A stretch of 64,000 nt of DNA from Neoarius graeffei (GCF_027579695.1 NC_083569.1:70797649-70861648), one strand, 5' to 3'; numbered from the stretch's first letter, positions 41,621-53,276 are shown. Notes: generated from the sequence alone by a model not told the origin. Translations and numbers: made by a program.

Positions 41621-43102
41621 GGCAAAAAAAAAAAAAAAGTGTGTGTTTCCGGTTACGTAGATTTCAAAACTAGGGTCGGTAGGCAGGCTTTTTTTTTTTT
41701 TTTTTGAATTTTTTTTTTCAAGATGGCTGCCATAACCTATATTTAGACAGGAATAATTTCACAAAATATAATGAATTTCTTTGCAGGTCACCTGAGTTAC
41801 CACCTTCTGATGAATCTGATGCAGCATGAGACACCTTTTAACATGAATGTTTCTGTAAATATAACAGCTCAATACACCATGAGAGAGAGAGAGCAGCCCC
41901 GCCCCTCTCTGCTCCCTGAGTGGAGCTCGTCGCCTTGGTAACGGTGCAGGGAAAAGGCACAATATAACAAGCAAAGAGCGCTTTTTCTCAGAGTTCCCTC
42001 TCCTCGAACAACGCTGATTTACACGGAAACGAAAGGAGCTATTCACAAAATTCTTTCACATTGAGTGCTACAAGGCTCCCATGAACACATTAATGTATTT
42101 TTTTTGTCCCTAGTGTAAAAAATGTGGCCACTAGAGCGAGTTAAAAACAAGTGACTTTTCTGATTTTGCAGTAAAAGCGCTGCCACGTTTATAATGTGAG
42201 TCTATGGGAGAGCGCGGCTGTCCTCTCCTTACTTTCAGGCTTCTCATTCAAAAACTGTAAATCCTATCGCTCAGGGAGACACTTGTCTTGATTCACACAA
42301 TGTGTGACTACAACTTTTGAGAAAATTGTGTGTGTAGAGTGAAAATTGTGGCTGAGAAAACAGTTTAAATGAGAAAGTTAGAGCTTTTTTTTCAAGCTGC
42401 CTGAGCTCCACTGGTGTGTAACGCACCCATTATAAAGCCTGAATTTCTCCAGATTTGCTCATGGTGTTTGAGCTGTAACTGATCAAAAAGTATAGAACCC
42501 AGCAAAAAAGTTGAATGCCAGATCCACACAGGAGAATTTTGTCTCCGTTTTAAAGTTTGAATCATGTCTCTAGGTGAAAGACAAAATAAGCGTTATCTCT
42601 GCTTCTGTTCCCTCCGACGGCCCCGACACACTACTGCCTCCACCGAGTGCGCACGCACACCGCATGTCGGGGCCGCGGATGAGTTACTCTCCCCTGATCA
42701 ACGAAGTCTGCGGGGAATTTGTGGTTATTATCGGTACAAACAGCGTGAATCACAACTTAAATGAGTGCGGTTCAGTTTGACATTATTGTCAGTCTGTTAG
42801 ATAAACATTTAATTTTATTAAAATCGAAAATTAATATTTAGAGCCTGTGGGCTACAAAAATAAGTCATTAAAGTAGCCGGTTGGACTTAATTGTGTAGTC
42901 GGCTGTATGGCCGGCAGCCGGCGCTTGTGGAAAGCCCTGATTTTCCCAGTGAGTGACAAAAACTTCCGGTTCACGCGGTTGGGTTATATGTAAAAGTCGC
43001 GACTGGGAAAAAAACGAAAAAAAAGTTTAGGGTCGGGCGGTACGGATTAGGGTCGGTCGGGTAACCGGAAAAACACACACTTTTTTTTTTTTTTTTTTGG
43101 CC
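41621..43102. mobile_element. Non-autonomous element with A-tract inverted ends, TTA target
   Basis: Left GGC(A)n GTGTGTGTTTCCGGTTACG; right, reversed, GGCC(A)n GTGTGTGTTTTTCCGGTTAC, with TTA at 41618-41620 and 43103-43105. The sequence AGGGTCGGTAGGC / AGGGTCGGGCGGTAC follows on each side. Length 1.48 kb. The interior has GC-rich 42590-42740 but no recognised protein. Confidence 0.78.
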
Positions 43103-43105
43103 TTA

Positions 43106-43463
43106 GTTTAGTTATAGAAGAAGAAATGTAATATGCAAAATATATAGCTATGTAACTGTGAAACTGTCTACACGACTTGATGTATTTGCAATTGCATTTC
43201 TTCTGTGAAATGGATTCATTTGTAAGATGCGTGTACAGCAGCTGCTCAGTTTACAAAGGGAAAGCAAAGGTTTTGTCATAGTAATAGATTTGTAATTTGC
43301 ACTTCCTCCTTATTAAGCTACACCGTTGTTGAAATTGAAATGCTTTGTTAGTCTTGTTTGTTGCCAATCAGCTCCCGGGGTGGAACTGTTTGATGCAGAG
43401 GTGTGTTTAGGAAGAAGTTGGACACAACAAAAAGATAAATGGGGGAAATATTTGTCATTGGAC
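43106..43463. other. No feature seen
   Basis: Plain AT-rich sequence. Confidence 0.3.
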
Positions 43464-43471
43464 TTTCTGGC

Positions 43472-43850
43472 GGGCAGCACGGTGGTGTAGTGTTTAGCAC
43501 TGTCGCCTCACAGCAAGAAGGTCCTGGGTTCGAGCCCCGTGGCCGGCAAGGGCCTTTCTGTGTGGAGTTTGCATGTTCTTCCTGTGTCCGCGTGGGTTTC
43601 CTCCGGGTGCTCCGGTTTCCCCCACAGTCCAAAGACATGCAGGTTAGGTTAACTGGTGACTCTAAATTGACCGTAGGTGTGAATGTGAGTGTGAATGGTT
43701 GTTTGTCTTTGTGTCAGCCCTGCGATGACCTGGCGACTTGTCCAGGGTGTACCCCGCCTTTCGCCCATAGTCAGCTGGGATAGGCTCCAGCTTGCCTGCG
43801 ACCCTGTAGAACAGGATAAAGCAGCTACAGATAATGGATAGATGGATGGA
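43472..43850 (+). repeat. tRNA-derived SINE, type 1
   Basis: Full-length plus copy with duplication TTTCTGGC at 43464-43471 and 43851-43858. Confidence 0.93.
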
Positions 43851-43858
43851 TTTCTGGC

Positions 43859-44256
43859 CCTTTAACAGACACTTCATCATCTACCCTCAGCCTGTCAATC
43901 ACTTTGTGCAAGTTTGGAATGACAGACTCACGAATATTAGAGTTTGTGACAACCACAGGCTCTTCAAAGTGATGAGAAGTCACTACAGACTGAAGTGAAG
44001 CCTTTCAGCTGAAATATGGGTGTTGAATTGGCTAGACTTGGAACACAAGTATTGCTGTTACCTCATCAAATTTCATCCATTACCAGAAACTATGCACCTA
44101 CAAGTGACATCTGGTTATGATATTAGAAAGGAGAGTGAAATTCTATTTACTGTCAGCTATCAAGCATGATTAATGGAACATTCGTGATTTTCTAATTTTC
44201 AAGTCCCGAATGTTCCAACAAACCTCCTGCTCTCTGTTCTTTTGTGCAATCTGTAC
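43859..44256. other. No feature seen
   Basis: Plain sequence between two SINEs. Confidence 0.3.
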
Positions 44257-44264
44257 TTTTATTG

Positions 44265-44638
44265 TTGTGGCATGGTGGTGTAATGGTTAGCACTGTCACC
44301 TCACAGCAAGAAGGTCCTGGGTTTGAGCCCAACGGCCGGTGAGGGCCTTTCTGTGCGGAGTTTGCATGTTCTCCCCGTGTCCGCGTGGGTTTCCTCCGGG
44401 TGCTCCGGTTTCCCCCACAGTCCAAAGACATGCAGGTTAGGTTAACTGGTGACTCTAAATTGAGCGTAGGTGTGAATGTGAGTATGAATGGTTGTCTGTG
44501 TCTATGTGTCAGCCCTGTGATGACCTGGCGACTTGTCCAGGGTGTACCCCGCCTCTCACCCATAGTCAGCCGGGATAGGCTCCAGCTTGCCTGCGACCCT
44601 GCATAGGATAAGCGGCTACGAATAATGGATGGATGTAT
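44265..44638 (+). repeat. tRNA-derived SINE, type 1
   Basis: Full-length plus copy; tail ends GGATAAGCGGCTACGAATAATGGATGG. Duplication TTTTATTG at 44257-44264 and about 44639-44646. Confidence 0.92.
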
Positions 44639-44721
44639 TTTTATTGGACAGTGCATGCTTAACCTGTCTGCCTTTTTCCTCTAAAGGTGTTTTGGAATGA
44701 AAAGATGATCAAGTAAGTTGG

Positions 44722-44898
44722 ACAGTGGTAGCTCAGTGGTTAAGATGTTGGACTTCTGATCAGAAGGTCATGATTTCAAATCCCAGCATTGCCAAGCTGC
44801 CACTGCTGACAAGGCCCTTAGCATTCAACTGCTAAGTTGTATGAATGAGATAAATGTAAGTCGTTCTTTGATAATCGTATCTGTCAAATGCAGTAAAT
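44722..44898 (+). repeat. tRNA-derived SINE, type 3
   Basis: Different head: AGTGGTAGCTCAGTGGTTAAG (A box) and AAGGTCATGATTTCAAATCCC (weak B box), then AGCATTGCCAAGCTGCCACT and a tail GAGATAAATGTAAGTCGTTC...CTGTCAAATGCAGTAAATG. A family distinct from types 1 and 2, also common in fish. Confidence 0.8.
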
Positions 44899-45004
44899 GA
44901 GTAAATAACCACCTCTTAACTGTCTTTTACGTGCGCCTTCTTTGTGCATGTCATGAGGATACGTTATGGATGCATCAGTGAGGTGAGATGAAAAATAAAT
45001 GTCA

Positions 45005-45042
45005 ACTCAAATGTCCCCATAAACTCTAGGGGACATTTGAGT
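45005..45042. repeat. Perfect 14-bp hairpin
   Basis: ACTCAAATGTCCCC (45005-45018) pairs with GGGGACATTTGAGT (45029-45042), loop 10 nt. It overlaps the end of a minus-strand open frame (to about 45160, reading CGLEECSCPCFHKSMKERG) that I do not recognise. Confidence 0.85.
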
Positions 45043-45160
45043 CTGTGTATTCACCTGACATGGCTGTAACTACTGAATCTACAGCCTGAGCGCCTCTCTC
45101 TTTCATACTTTTGTGGAAACAAGGGCAACTACATTCTTCAAGCCCACAAGCGCACCTTAA

Positions 45161-45415
45161 AGTGCATATCCTGGACCAATTTCGTGTTGTTTTTTTTAAT
45201 ATGAAAGTATGTCCCTTTATGCACTCATCCAGAAGGGTAATTTTGCACAAGGCCATCTGTCTACAGCAGAAAAAAATAAAATAACAAAACACGTCTGGAA
45301 AAATCCCAAGAGAGTCTGGAGCCAGATTCGTGACGTCATGTACGGATCCGCCAGCTGGTTGAGAGAGCTTGCATGGATTCAGTGCACAGCCTGTGTAGAC
45401 CAAGTTTAGCAGCTA
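45161..45415. mobile_element. Kolobok-like element, left end only
   Basis: After TTAA at 45157-45160 the sequence AGTGCATATCCTGGACCAAT and the next ~240 bp match 58767-59010 closely (CACTCATCCAGAAGGGTAAT, AAAAATAAAATAACAAAACG). Homology stops near 45415, before the THAP exon, so the right end is missing. Confidence 0.75.
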
Positions 45416-46500
45416 GCGATTTTGCATTGAAATATGGAATTGTCGCCTGAGCTTCTAAACCCATGGATTCATGCATGGGTGTTGCCACCATTGAATGTGG
45501 CGAGGGCGTGTCCCCTTCACATTTCATAATTCTTCGTTTGGACCCCCCCCCCCCCCCCCCCCCCCCATTTAACATAAAATATGAGTTCACCCAGTGCCGT
45601 TTCTATTGCTTTGTGAAAGAATCCATTCCACTTGATCAATAAAAGAATACACATACCACTGAAAAACCACTCCGGGTTTTCTGGGCGTTCCCTACAATAA
45701 AAGTCATCAATAAAACAATAAAACTCATCACACGCAAGTGAAGTGAATCTCAGTGCAAGCAGAGACATGTTGGTGCAATTGCTCGAAAGTGGAGGAGGTG
45801 ACGTCAGCCACATTGCCACCTCACAATGTCTAGCTTTTGCTAAAATCTTATTCTTTTGTTATATGCCCTTAAAATTAAGCCTAGGCCACGTTAAATTAAT
45901 GTTCAACTAAACAGTGAAATAAGCTTAGCCTAATGGGGTATTCTTGGTTGATGATGAATTGTTTGCAGTATTTGCTCCTCCCCAGACACAATGGACATAA
46001 GGACATTCTTTACAAAGAAGCGGAAAGTCAGTCAGAATTTCCCCACAGGACAGGGTTTTTTTTTTTTTTTTTGTCCCAATGGAAATGTTAGTGCAGTTAG
46101 CTGGCTAGTCAATGTTAGGAGATGTATCAGCTAGCTTAACGTTAGCTATCATTTAATTCAAACCCAGTAGGCCTGCCTTACTGTAATGCCAAGAACAAGG
46201 TCAAGTCTGCTCTGATGATATTTATTGATTCCCTGTTGTGATTTGAAGAACTTGTTTTGTCTGGTCTTTGGCAGTTTTCTGGAAAGTAACATGGGAAATC
46301 AGTGTACGGGGAAGGAACAATAGAAAGGAAAGCAATGGAGAGAGATGGATGTTATTCCAGGTGGATTGTGAAGGAAAGGGGGATAAAAGTGATGAAGTGG
46401 TAGAAATTGTGGTGGCACCAATGTAAGGAGGAGTTATATCTATAAATCTATTTGTTATACTAATCTGTAAATGTTACTGTAGTACCACCATTGCATGTAG
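45416..46500. other. No intact gene; poly-C run and short transposase-like start
   Basis: A run of 24 C at 45543-45566. An ATG at 45991 reads MDIRTFFTKKRKVSQ, a PIP-box-like start seen in hAT-type multi-copy fish proteins, followed by a broken frame. A T run lies at 46055-46072. No other coding evidence. Confidence 0.35.
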
Positions 46501-46504
46501 GTTG

Positions 46505-46940
46505 ACAAAACGGCACTTGTTCATTGTGTGAAGTTATCTTTTATGTGTTGTTGCTTGACACAGTGTGATTTTGTGTTATGAAGACTGCATGATGCCATGC
46601 CATTTTTGTGATGAGTATCACTAAATCGGAAAAAAGTAAAATGCACCCACTAAAGTCACTGTTGGTGAACAAAATTGCACCTGTTCATTGTGTGAAGTTG
46701 TTTATGTGTCACCGTTGCTTGACACAGTGTGATTTTGTGTTATGAAGTTTGCATGATGCCATGTCATGCCTGTTCGTTGTGTGAAATTATGAATATTCTT
46801 ATTTTTAAATATACAGTTGAGTGTCACTGTTGCTTGGCACGGTGGCTTGTTGTGTTACATCTAAAACTAAATAAAAAAGGAAACACAAAATAAAAAGTAA
46901 AATGCACCCATAAAGTCATTGTTGGTGATAAATTGTGTCA
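46505..46940. repeat. Imperfect tandem repeat, ~163-bp unit
   Basis: TTCATTGTGTGAAGTT...TTGCTTGACACAGTGTGATT then TTGTGTTATGAAG and GCATGATGCCATG occur at about 46515 and 46678, with a partial third at 46768. AGTAAAATGCACCCA...AAAGTCA is repeated at 46635 and 46897. Confidence 0.8.
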
Positions 46941-46987
46941 CATTCATCTCATTATCTTAGGCAGAGCAGTGGGTTTAAAAACAGGCT

Positions 46988-48557
46988 GTAGTGCAGCAGA
47001 TAACATAATATTTCAGAGGAATCTTTCAAATTGTGATACAAGCACCAAATTCGGCACAGATTTACTTAGACATTATTCTTTTGAAAAAGTACGCGGGCCA
47101 CTTGAAATCAAGATGTCTGCCCATTTTAAAGATGGCCGCCATGTCCGGTACAGAAATATATCGTTTTGCCATAACTATGCACAGACTTGTCCGATATGGA
47201 TGATTCTGGCATCAAATTATACATTTTTGACCATGCGGAATCCAAATCTGGGAGAATAAAATCACTCAGAAGCTTACTTTTGCCTTATTCTTGGCCTTTT
47301 GTAAAATAGTCCACTAACATAGCTAGCATGCATGTTTGTATAGAGTGTAGCAGTAGAGGTAGAGGATGTCCTCGTCATAGCAATCAGTGTTCTGCCTCTC
47401 CTTCAGGGGATTGGTCTGCACCAGTTGTGGGTGGCCTTTGGCCAAGGACGGAACCTGAGATGGATTCCTGTACATGACCTGCACCTCTCTTTAGGACTGG
47501 AGAAGAGCAAAGGAATACTCTTCTTCCATGCCTTCACTGGTTGCGATGTTGTATCAGGCTTCCGCAGCAAAGGGAAGAAGTCTGCATGGCAAACCTGGGA
47601 TGTGTATGCTGAAGCTTCTGATGTCTTTGCCAAGCTCAGCCAGTACCCACCAACAGTAGATGATGATGATCTGGAGGTCCTGGAGAAGTTTGTGGTGACA
47701 ATGTATGACAGGTCCAGTACAGTTGCACGTGTTGATGATGCCAGGCTGGATATGTTTGCTCGAAAGCAGAGGCCATATGAAGCCATCCCTCCAACTCAAG
47801 CAGCACTACTTCAGCATGCAAAGCGCGCTGCCTATCAAGCAGGCTGTATATGGAGTCAGTCAACACTGCGCCAACCAGAAACACAAAGTCCTGCTGACTG
47901 GGGATGGACAAAGAGTGGAGACACATGGAAGGTCTTCTGGACAACGCTTCCACCTATTGCCGAGAGTTGCCAACAGCTGACCAAATGTGGATACAAATCT
48001 GAATGCCGTGGAAGGTGCAAATGCTACCGATTCAGTCTCACCTGCACCGGACTATGTAGCTGCAAATGTGAGGACAAGTGAAACCATGCAGCTCACTGCT
48101 GGGGTGAACAGTGCATTTGTGAGCTCTGTATTTGACTCATTGCACTCTGCAGTGACAAACATTGACCATAACTAAACATTCCAGTTGTGCATTTAAAAAT
48201 AACAAATAAATAAAATAGTTTGTAGGATATGTTCTGGTCTATGTATATTTTTCATCATATTTTTGCTAGAAATGGCAGAAAGGAGCTCCCTAGAAGGTTA
48301 AGAGTGGGAATTTTAGATTTCTCATAGTCAAAAACCTACTTTTAGACACCAAGATCATTCAAATCAATCAAAGTGGCCAGATTGTATCCCATTTTCAAGT
48401 CTGCAGCGGCGGCCATCTTGAAAATAAGCAGCCATCTTGAATTTCAGGTGGCCCGTGTACTTTTTCAAAAGAATAATGTCTAAGGAGTATTTGTGCCAAG
48501 TTTGGTGCTTGTATCACCATTTGAAAGATTTTCAGTTATCTGCTACACTACTGATGA
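46988..48557. mobile_element. Long-inverted-repeat element carrying a CXC-type gene
   Basis: The first ~165 bp (46988-47150) and the last ~170 bp (48385-48557) are inverted repeats. Shared landmarks are GCAGATAAC, AATCTTTCAAAT, GTGATACAAGCACCAAA, TTAGACATTATTCTTTTGAA, GCGGGCCAC and AAGATGGC. The target duplication is not clear. A plus-strand exon lies between the arms. Confidence 0.75.
47407..48081 (+). CDS. Last exon of a multi-copy uncharacterised protein with C-terminal CXC-like motif
   Basis: An uninterrupted 224-codon frame follows a splice acceptor (CTCCTTCAG, AG at 47405-47406) and ends TGA at 48079-48081. It reads GIGLHQLWVAFGQGRNLRWI, then ILFFHAFTGCDVVSGFRSKG, a central YDRSSTVARVDDARLDMFARK segment, and IPPTQAALLQHAKRAAYQAG. 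The C-terminus is Cys-rich: CGYKSECRGRCKCYRFSLTC, TGLCSCKCEDK, spaced like a tesmin/TSO1 CXC motif. The FFHAxTGCD...K.AW and ...YDR.S...VN/D.AR..MF...R patterns recall a large family of repeated, transposon-linked proteins in fish and cnidarians. No stop or frameshift, so recently active or still functional. Enclosed by the 46988-48557 inverted repeats. Upstream exons were not found. Function unknown; DNA binding by the CXC part is an inference. Confidence 0.7.
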   Translation, partial: GIGLHQLWVAFGQGRNLRWIPVHDLHLSLGLEKSKGILFFHAFTGCDVVSGFRSKGKKSAWQTWDVYAEASDVFAKLSQYPPTVDDDDLEVLEKFVVTMYDRSSTVARVDDARLDMFARKQRPYEAIPPTQAALLQHAKRAAYQAGCIWSQSTLRQPETQSPADWGWTKSGDTWKVFWTTLPPIAESCQQLTKCGYKSECRGRCKCYRFSLTCTGLCSCKCEDK

Positions 48558-49079
48558 ATATATGGACTGAAATTTCATCTGTGCTGTATGTCGAGCATGT
48601 ATAGCATATTTGACAATAAAGTTGACTTGACTTGATTTGACTTGACTAGTTGAATGAGGACTTGTTGTTGAGTCTCTAAAATAGTCATTGAATTAAGTGA
48701 CTTTTGTAGGTAAGATTAGGTGTTTAACAACCTGTTAAAAATACACCAGAATAAAGGAAATGGCATCTAATTAATTAAAAATTTTCTGGTGGAGGACCCC
48801 CAGACCCCCCCACCAGTGTGTCCCCCCCATATTAAAAATTCTTCTGACACCCCTAGATTCATGTATCAATGCTCATCTATCTATTGTTACATAAATCATA
48901 TTTTTTTCTAATTAATATTATGTATTTATATATTTCTTCATTTAGAAGAGTACTGGCTACTGTAGGAGAAATATTTCATAAGTTACACACATGGAATCGG
49001 CTAAGCAGGGTTGTATATACGTCATGTGTTTGACAGGTCCCAAGATCTCAAGCCCTGACACGCATATCCCTTGATACAT
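48558..49079. other. LINE-like tail and a possible element end
   Basis: GACAATAAAGTTGACTTGACTTGATTT at about 48612 resembles an L2-type 3' tail. 48780-48857 (CTGGTGGAGGACCCCCAGAC ... GACACCCCTAG) looks like the end of a hAT/Zisupton-type element, but its partner end was not located. Confidence 0.4.
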
Positions 49080-49214
49080 GTGAAGCAAGTGTATTATCGC
49101 CCAGTGCTTTCGTGTTGTTTACTTTTGTGTCAATAAATAACATTTTCCGTGTACCGCACAAACACAGGAACATCTAATTTAGAGTATAGTCGCTCTTATT
49201 TCTTACCCTGGCAG

Positions 49215-50770
49215 CAGTCAACTTGTGAATCGCCGATTTTCTTGGTCTTTTTCTCGGCTCTGCTTTGGTCCTCGGCTTTTTCCGGGTGCCTCGCACGAAG
49301 CGCTCCCATTTTTCTCTCATTGTCCGGTCTTTTGGGAAACGATGAGTTAGGGCTGCTCGATATTGGAAAAAATCAATATCACGATTTTTTCAGTAAATAT
49401 CGATATCGCGATTTTTAAAACGATATTTATACACCTTTTTTTAAAGCCCTGATCATCAACACCTGAGGCACCGGGCCACATTTTTATAGTACAGGCCTCA
49501 TAGGCTACCTGTCAACCCTTCCCGTTGTACCCTGAAACTCCTTTTACTTAAACTATTTACTGTGCAAGCGCGTACTTTGCATAGGTCCTATAGCCTGCAC
49601 AAGGCTCACGTTCTCCTCACTCAACATTTCCGATCACAGAGGATGGAGCCAGCACTGGTATTACCAGTGATTACTGCGTAACGTCCACACTGGCTCGTAG
49701 CCAGCCAAGGATAAAATCTCTCTCTCTCTCACACACACACTACAACGTAAGCTTGTGTGTTGTTAAGACACCAACATTAAACACGCACAATATAGAGACA
49801 AGTCCTTAAGAATTAACATACATGAAAATAGGCTTCTCTTCCTTCATCTTCCAAATGTGGACTCCGCTATCTTTTTGGCATGTCAGCATTTAAATACCAT
49901 TTGCAGAGATATTTCACTCGCCATTAAGAAAAGTAAAAGCAACACATGATTAGGGCTACATGATTAGCAGGGGGACATCGTTTTAAGCGCACGGAATTTT
50001 AAAAACAATGTAATTACATCTGAGTCCATCTACATCGCACAATAAACCCGTCCTTAGCAGAACCTACTTCAAAGCATGATGCTAGCTGCAGATGCACAAG
50101 TCAAAATCAAATGAACCCAAGTAAACATGCCGCGGCAGGCAACATTAATAACCAAATTGCCTTACCTTAAAACGCTGCCTTGACCACAGGACGACTCGCA
50201 ATTATTCCACTTAAATCCACACGGTTTAACACATCTAACACAGCTAGCAAGCTGGATATGTGCTAATATTGTTGTGCTTGTTTTCTTCCGTAGATGCCAT
50301 TTTTACATTACCCAGTCCCACATCCAAAAATATGACGTAAATATATGTTAATTGTATTATTATAACTATTAGCAAGCAAATCAAACAGCATATTAAGAAA
50401 TCAATATATCAAATCACCCGACACGTATGAAAACAGAAGAACTGATTTTTTACTGTTGCGGAGATATCGCGGGAGTAGAATGCATGACGTATGCAAGGCT
50501 ACGGTGTGCCTTAGGGGACAGAAGGGTTCGTTTTACCTTACTGTCACGTCAATGTTATTGTTGTTTTATTGCCATTGTAGAAATATTGTGCACGTCCCTT
50601 TCGACAAATGACAAAAAATCGTTTCATATCGATATTATGGATTTTGATATCGTTTGACACCAATATCGATATCGTGATAAAAATACGATATATTGCACAG
50701 CTCTACGATGAGTACTAATCCCATCAAGATTGGTGTTGCTACACCCTCCTACGATACATCTGTTAACCAT
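49215..50770 (-). pseudogene. THAP-domain exon split by a hAT insertion
   Basis: Minus-strand ATG at 50770 reads MVNRCIVGGCSNTNLDGIST (first Cys pair C5, C10), reaching the hAT duplication at 50706-50713. It resumes at 49347 with HRFPKDRTMREKWERFVRG and a Lys/Arg-rich stretch, up to a possible GT donor near 49203 (CCAGG|GTAAGA). Spliced across the insertion the frame has no stop. The second THAP ligand pair is not in this exon and should be in a later exon, not found. A close relative at 59021-59117 has lost its ATG and carries a stop. Confidence 0.65.
49348..50705. mobile_element. hAT non-autonomous element (1.36 kb)
   Basis: Ends TAGGGCTGCTCGATATT and, reversed, TAGAGCTGTGCAATATAT, with a perfect 8-bp duplication CGATGAGT at 49340-49347 and 50706-50713. 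The related site at 59055-59064 (CAATGAGTAC) shows the empty form. Subterminal ATATCGATATCG repeats occur at both ends. AT-rich interior without a transposase. Confidence 0.93.
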
Positions 50771-51146
50771 TTTAATAATTACGTGATAACGTTGAAGAAA
50801 TTTGCAGAAAACCACCAGGTCGTTTTCTCATAAACAAACCAGCGCTGATGTAGGATTCAGAGGGAGGCGTCCCGCACGCGACGTCACGAAAATCAATGTT
50901 TCCCAGGAAATCCAAATGCCAAGTTTTTTCAGAGGCGGACCAATTCGCCTCAAATGACTTGATTTCAACTGAATTTTTCTGGTATTGCGCAAAGTAAGAA
51001 AAATTGCAGAGAATGCAGAATGTGACGGATATTTGACCAAAGTTTAATATAAAATAGGAGAATTACATTGATCTTGCTCCTAAATATACCCAAGATGTGC
51101 ACTTTAAGAAATTTGACAGCAAATGATATGATGTGGATGCCAGACA

Positions 51147-51513
51147 TCTCATCTCATTATCTGTAGCCGCTTTATCCTGTTCTACAGGGTCGCAGGCAAG
51201 CTGGAGCCTATCCCAGCTGACTACGGGCGAAAGGCGGGGTTCACCCTGGACAAGTCGCCAGGTCATCACAGGGCTGACACATAGACACAGACAACCATTC
51301 ACACTCACATTTACGGTCAATTTAGAGTCACCAGTTAACCTAACCTGCATGTCTTTGGACTGTGGGGGAAACCGGAGCACCCGGAGGAAACCCACGCGGA
51401 CACGGGGAGAACATGCAAACTCTGCACAGAAAGGCCCTCGCCGGCCACGGGGCTCGAACCCGGACCTTCTTGCTGTGAGGTGACAGCGCTAACCACTACA
51501 CCACCGTGCCGCC
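51147..51513 (-). repeat. tRNA-derived SINE, type 1
   Basis: Full-length minus copy, followed at its head side by an (ATT)n run (51514-51534). Confidence 0.93.
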
Positions 51514-51534
51514 TATTATTATTATTATTATTAT

Positions 51535-52187
51535 TTCTCTGAGCAAGGTAGGTAATTCTTAGGTAATTGTAAAGGGAGTTTAACCCAAGTTTTAAAAAAA
51601 AAACCCACACAATCCAGCTTTAAGGATTTATAAGCATGTTAATATCATAAGCCAAATACAAGCAGAGCCAGGAGGCCTACAAACTCACCCACTGAAATAG
51701 CTGACATAGTTTCTGCATTACTCTGTGTGTATGCATGTTTGTTTGTGTGTGTGAGTGAGTGTGTTTAAGAAATGAGCAGAAATACACCCCTATTGTGGTC
51801 TTTTGGTTCAGCCAGGCCTCATGCTGGTCCGGTCCTTTTATTTAATAGATTACTTAAAGGACTGCTTTAATAGTCTACTTGCAGTCCCCTGAGGGAATTC
51901 TAGTGCTCACGGATCCAACACACGCACAGTCTCAAGTTCTGACATCAGTCCTTGCATCATGGCGTCGGTGTGTATTCCAGGAAAAATAAACATGCACTGT
52001 GTTTTGGTGTGAAGCTAACATGAGTATGAGCAAGAGAGTAAAACTAAGACATAACTGGAGAGATGCTTGTTTATACTTGTGTGCCGTGTGTAATCTTAGC
52101 TCTCATTTAATAGCCGTATGTGGAGGGTGGGTGATCTGTAAGGAATCGGCAAAACCAGGGAAAATAATCAATGATGGGGCTGGGAAA
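51535..52187. other. No gene seen
   Basis: Contains GTGTGTGAGTGAGTGTG near 51747. No coding or repeat landmark recognised. Confidence 0.3.
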
Positions 52188-52189
52188 TA

Positions 52190-53276
52190 TGACCTGGCCA
52201 CTTTATTAGGAACACTAGAGTAATAAGGCCTCTCTTTGCTCTCAAAACAGCCTCAGTTCTTCATGGCTTGAATTCCACAAGATGTAGGAAATATTTTGTT
52301 TGAGATTCTGGCCCATGTTGACATGATTGCATCACACAATTCCTATCACGTCCCAAGGGTTGTACTGGATTCAGAACCGGTTACCGGAAAGGCCACTGAG
52401 AACATGGAACCCACTGTCATGCTCATGAAACCAGTTTGAGACGACTTTTGCTGTGTGACATGGTGCATTATCATGCTGGAAGTAGCCATTAGAAGATAGT
52501 GAATTGTGGCCATGAAGGGATGCACATGATCAGCAACAATACTCAGATAGGCCATGGCTTTCAAATCATGATTGATTTTGGTATTTACAAGTCCAAAGTG
52601 TGCCAAGAAAACATTCCGCACACCATTACACCACCTCCAGGTTGGGTCCATGGATTCATGTTGTTGGCACCAACGTCGAAATTCTACCATCTGTGAGCTT
52701 CAGCAGAAAATCAAGATTCATCAGACTGCGCTACTTTTTTTCTAGTCTGCAGCTGTCCACTTTTGATGATCCTGTGCCCATTGCAGCCTCAGCTTTCTGT
52801 TCTTGACTGAACATGATGTGGTCTTCTGCTGTTGTAGCCCATCTGCCTCAAGGTTTTATGTGTTGTGCACTCCGAGATGCTTTTCTGCTCACCACATTTG
52901 TACAGAGTGATCTGAGTTGCTGTACGCTTTCTGTCAGCTTTGAACCAGTCTGACCATTCACGTCTCTCATCAGCGAGGCATTTCCATCCTGCGTTCTGAG
53001 TAAACTCTAGAGACTGTCATGTGTGAAAATCCCAGGAGATCAGCAGTGATGGAAATACTCAAACCAGCCTGTCTGGTGCCAACAATGATGCCACAGTCAA
53101 AATGACAGAGATCATATTTTCCCCCATTCTGATGATTGATGTGAACATTACCTGAAGCTGCGGGCCCAAATCTGTGTGATTTTTATATATTGCACTGTTA
53201 CCACCCGATTGGCTGATTAGATAACTGCATGAATGTGCAGGTTTACAGGTATTCCTAATAATGTGCTCAGTGAGTG
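52190..53276 (-). mobile_element. Mariner/Tc1-type transposon, decayed
   Basis: Ends TGACCTGGCCACTTTATTAG and, reversed, CACTCACTGAGCACATTATT, beside TA (52188-52189, 53277-53278). Minus-strand 52346-52690 reads transposase pieces such as VFLAHFGLVN, AYLSIVADHVHPFMATIHYL and later frame-shifted parts. Many stops and shifts: an old copy. Confidence 0.85.

Larger units (their letters stand above)
49080..51103 (-). mobile_element. Kolobok-like THAP element, interrupted by a hAT
   Basis: The right end ATGTGCACT is followed by TTAA (51104-51107). From 49291 to 49347 and 50706 to 51103 it matches the element at 58767-59448. The left end is uncertain. This copy keeps more of the THAP exon than its relative. 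Confidence 0.65.
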
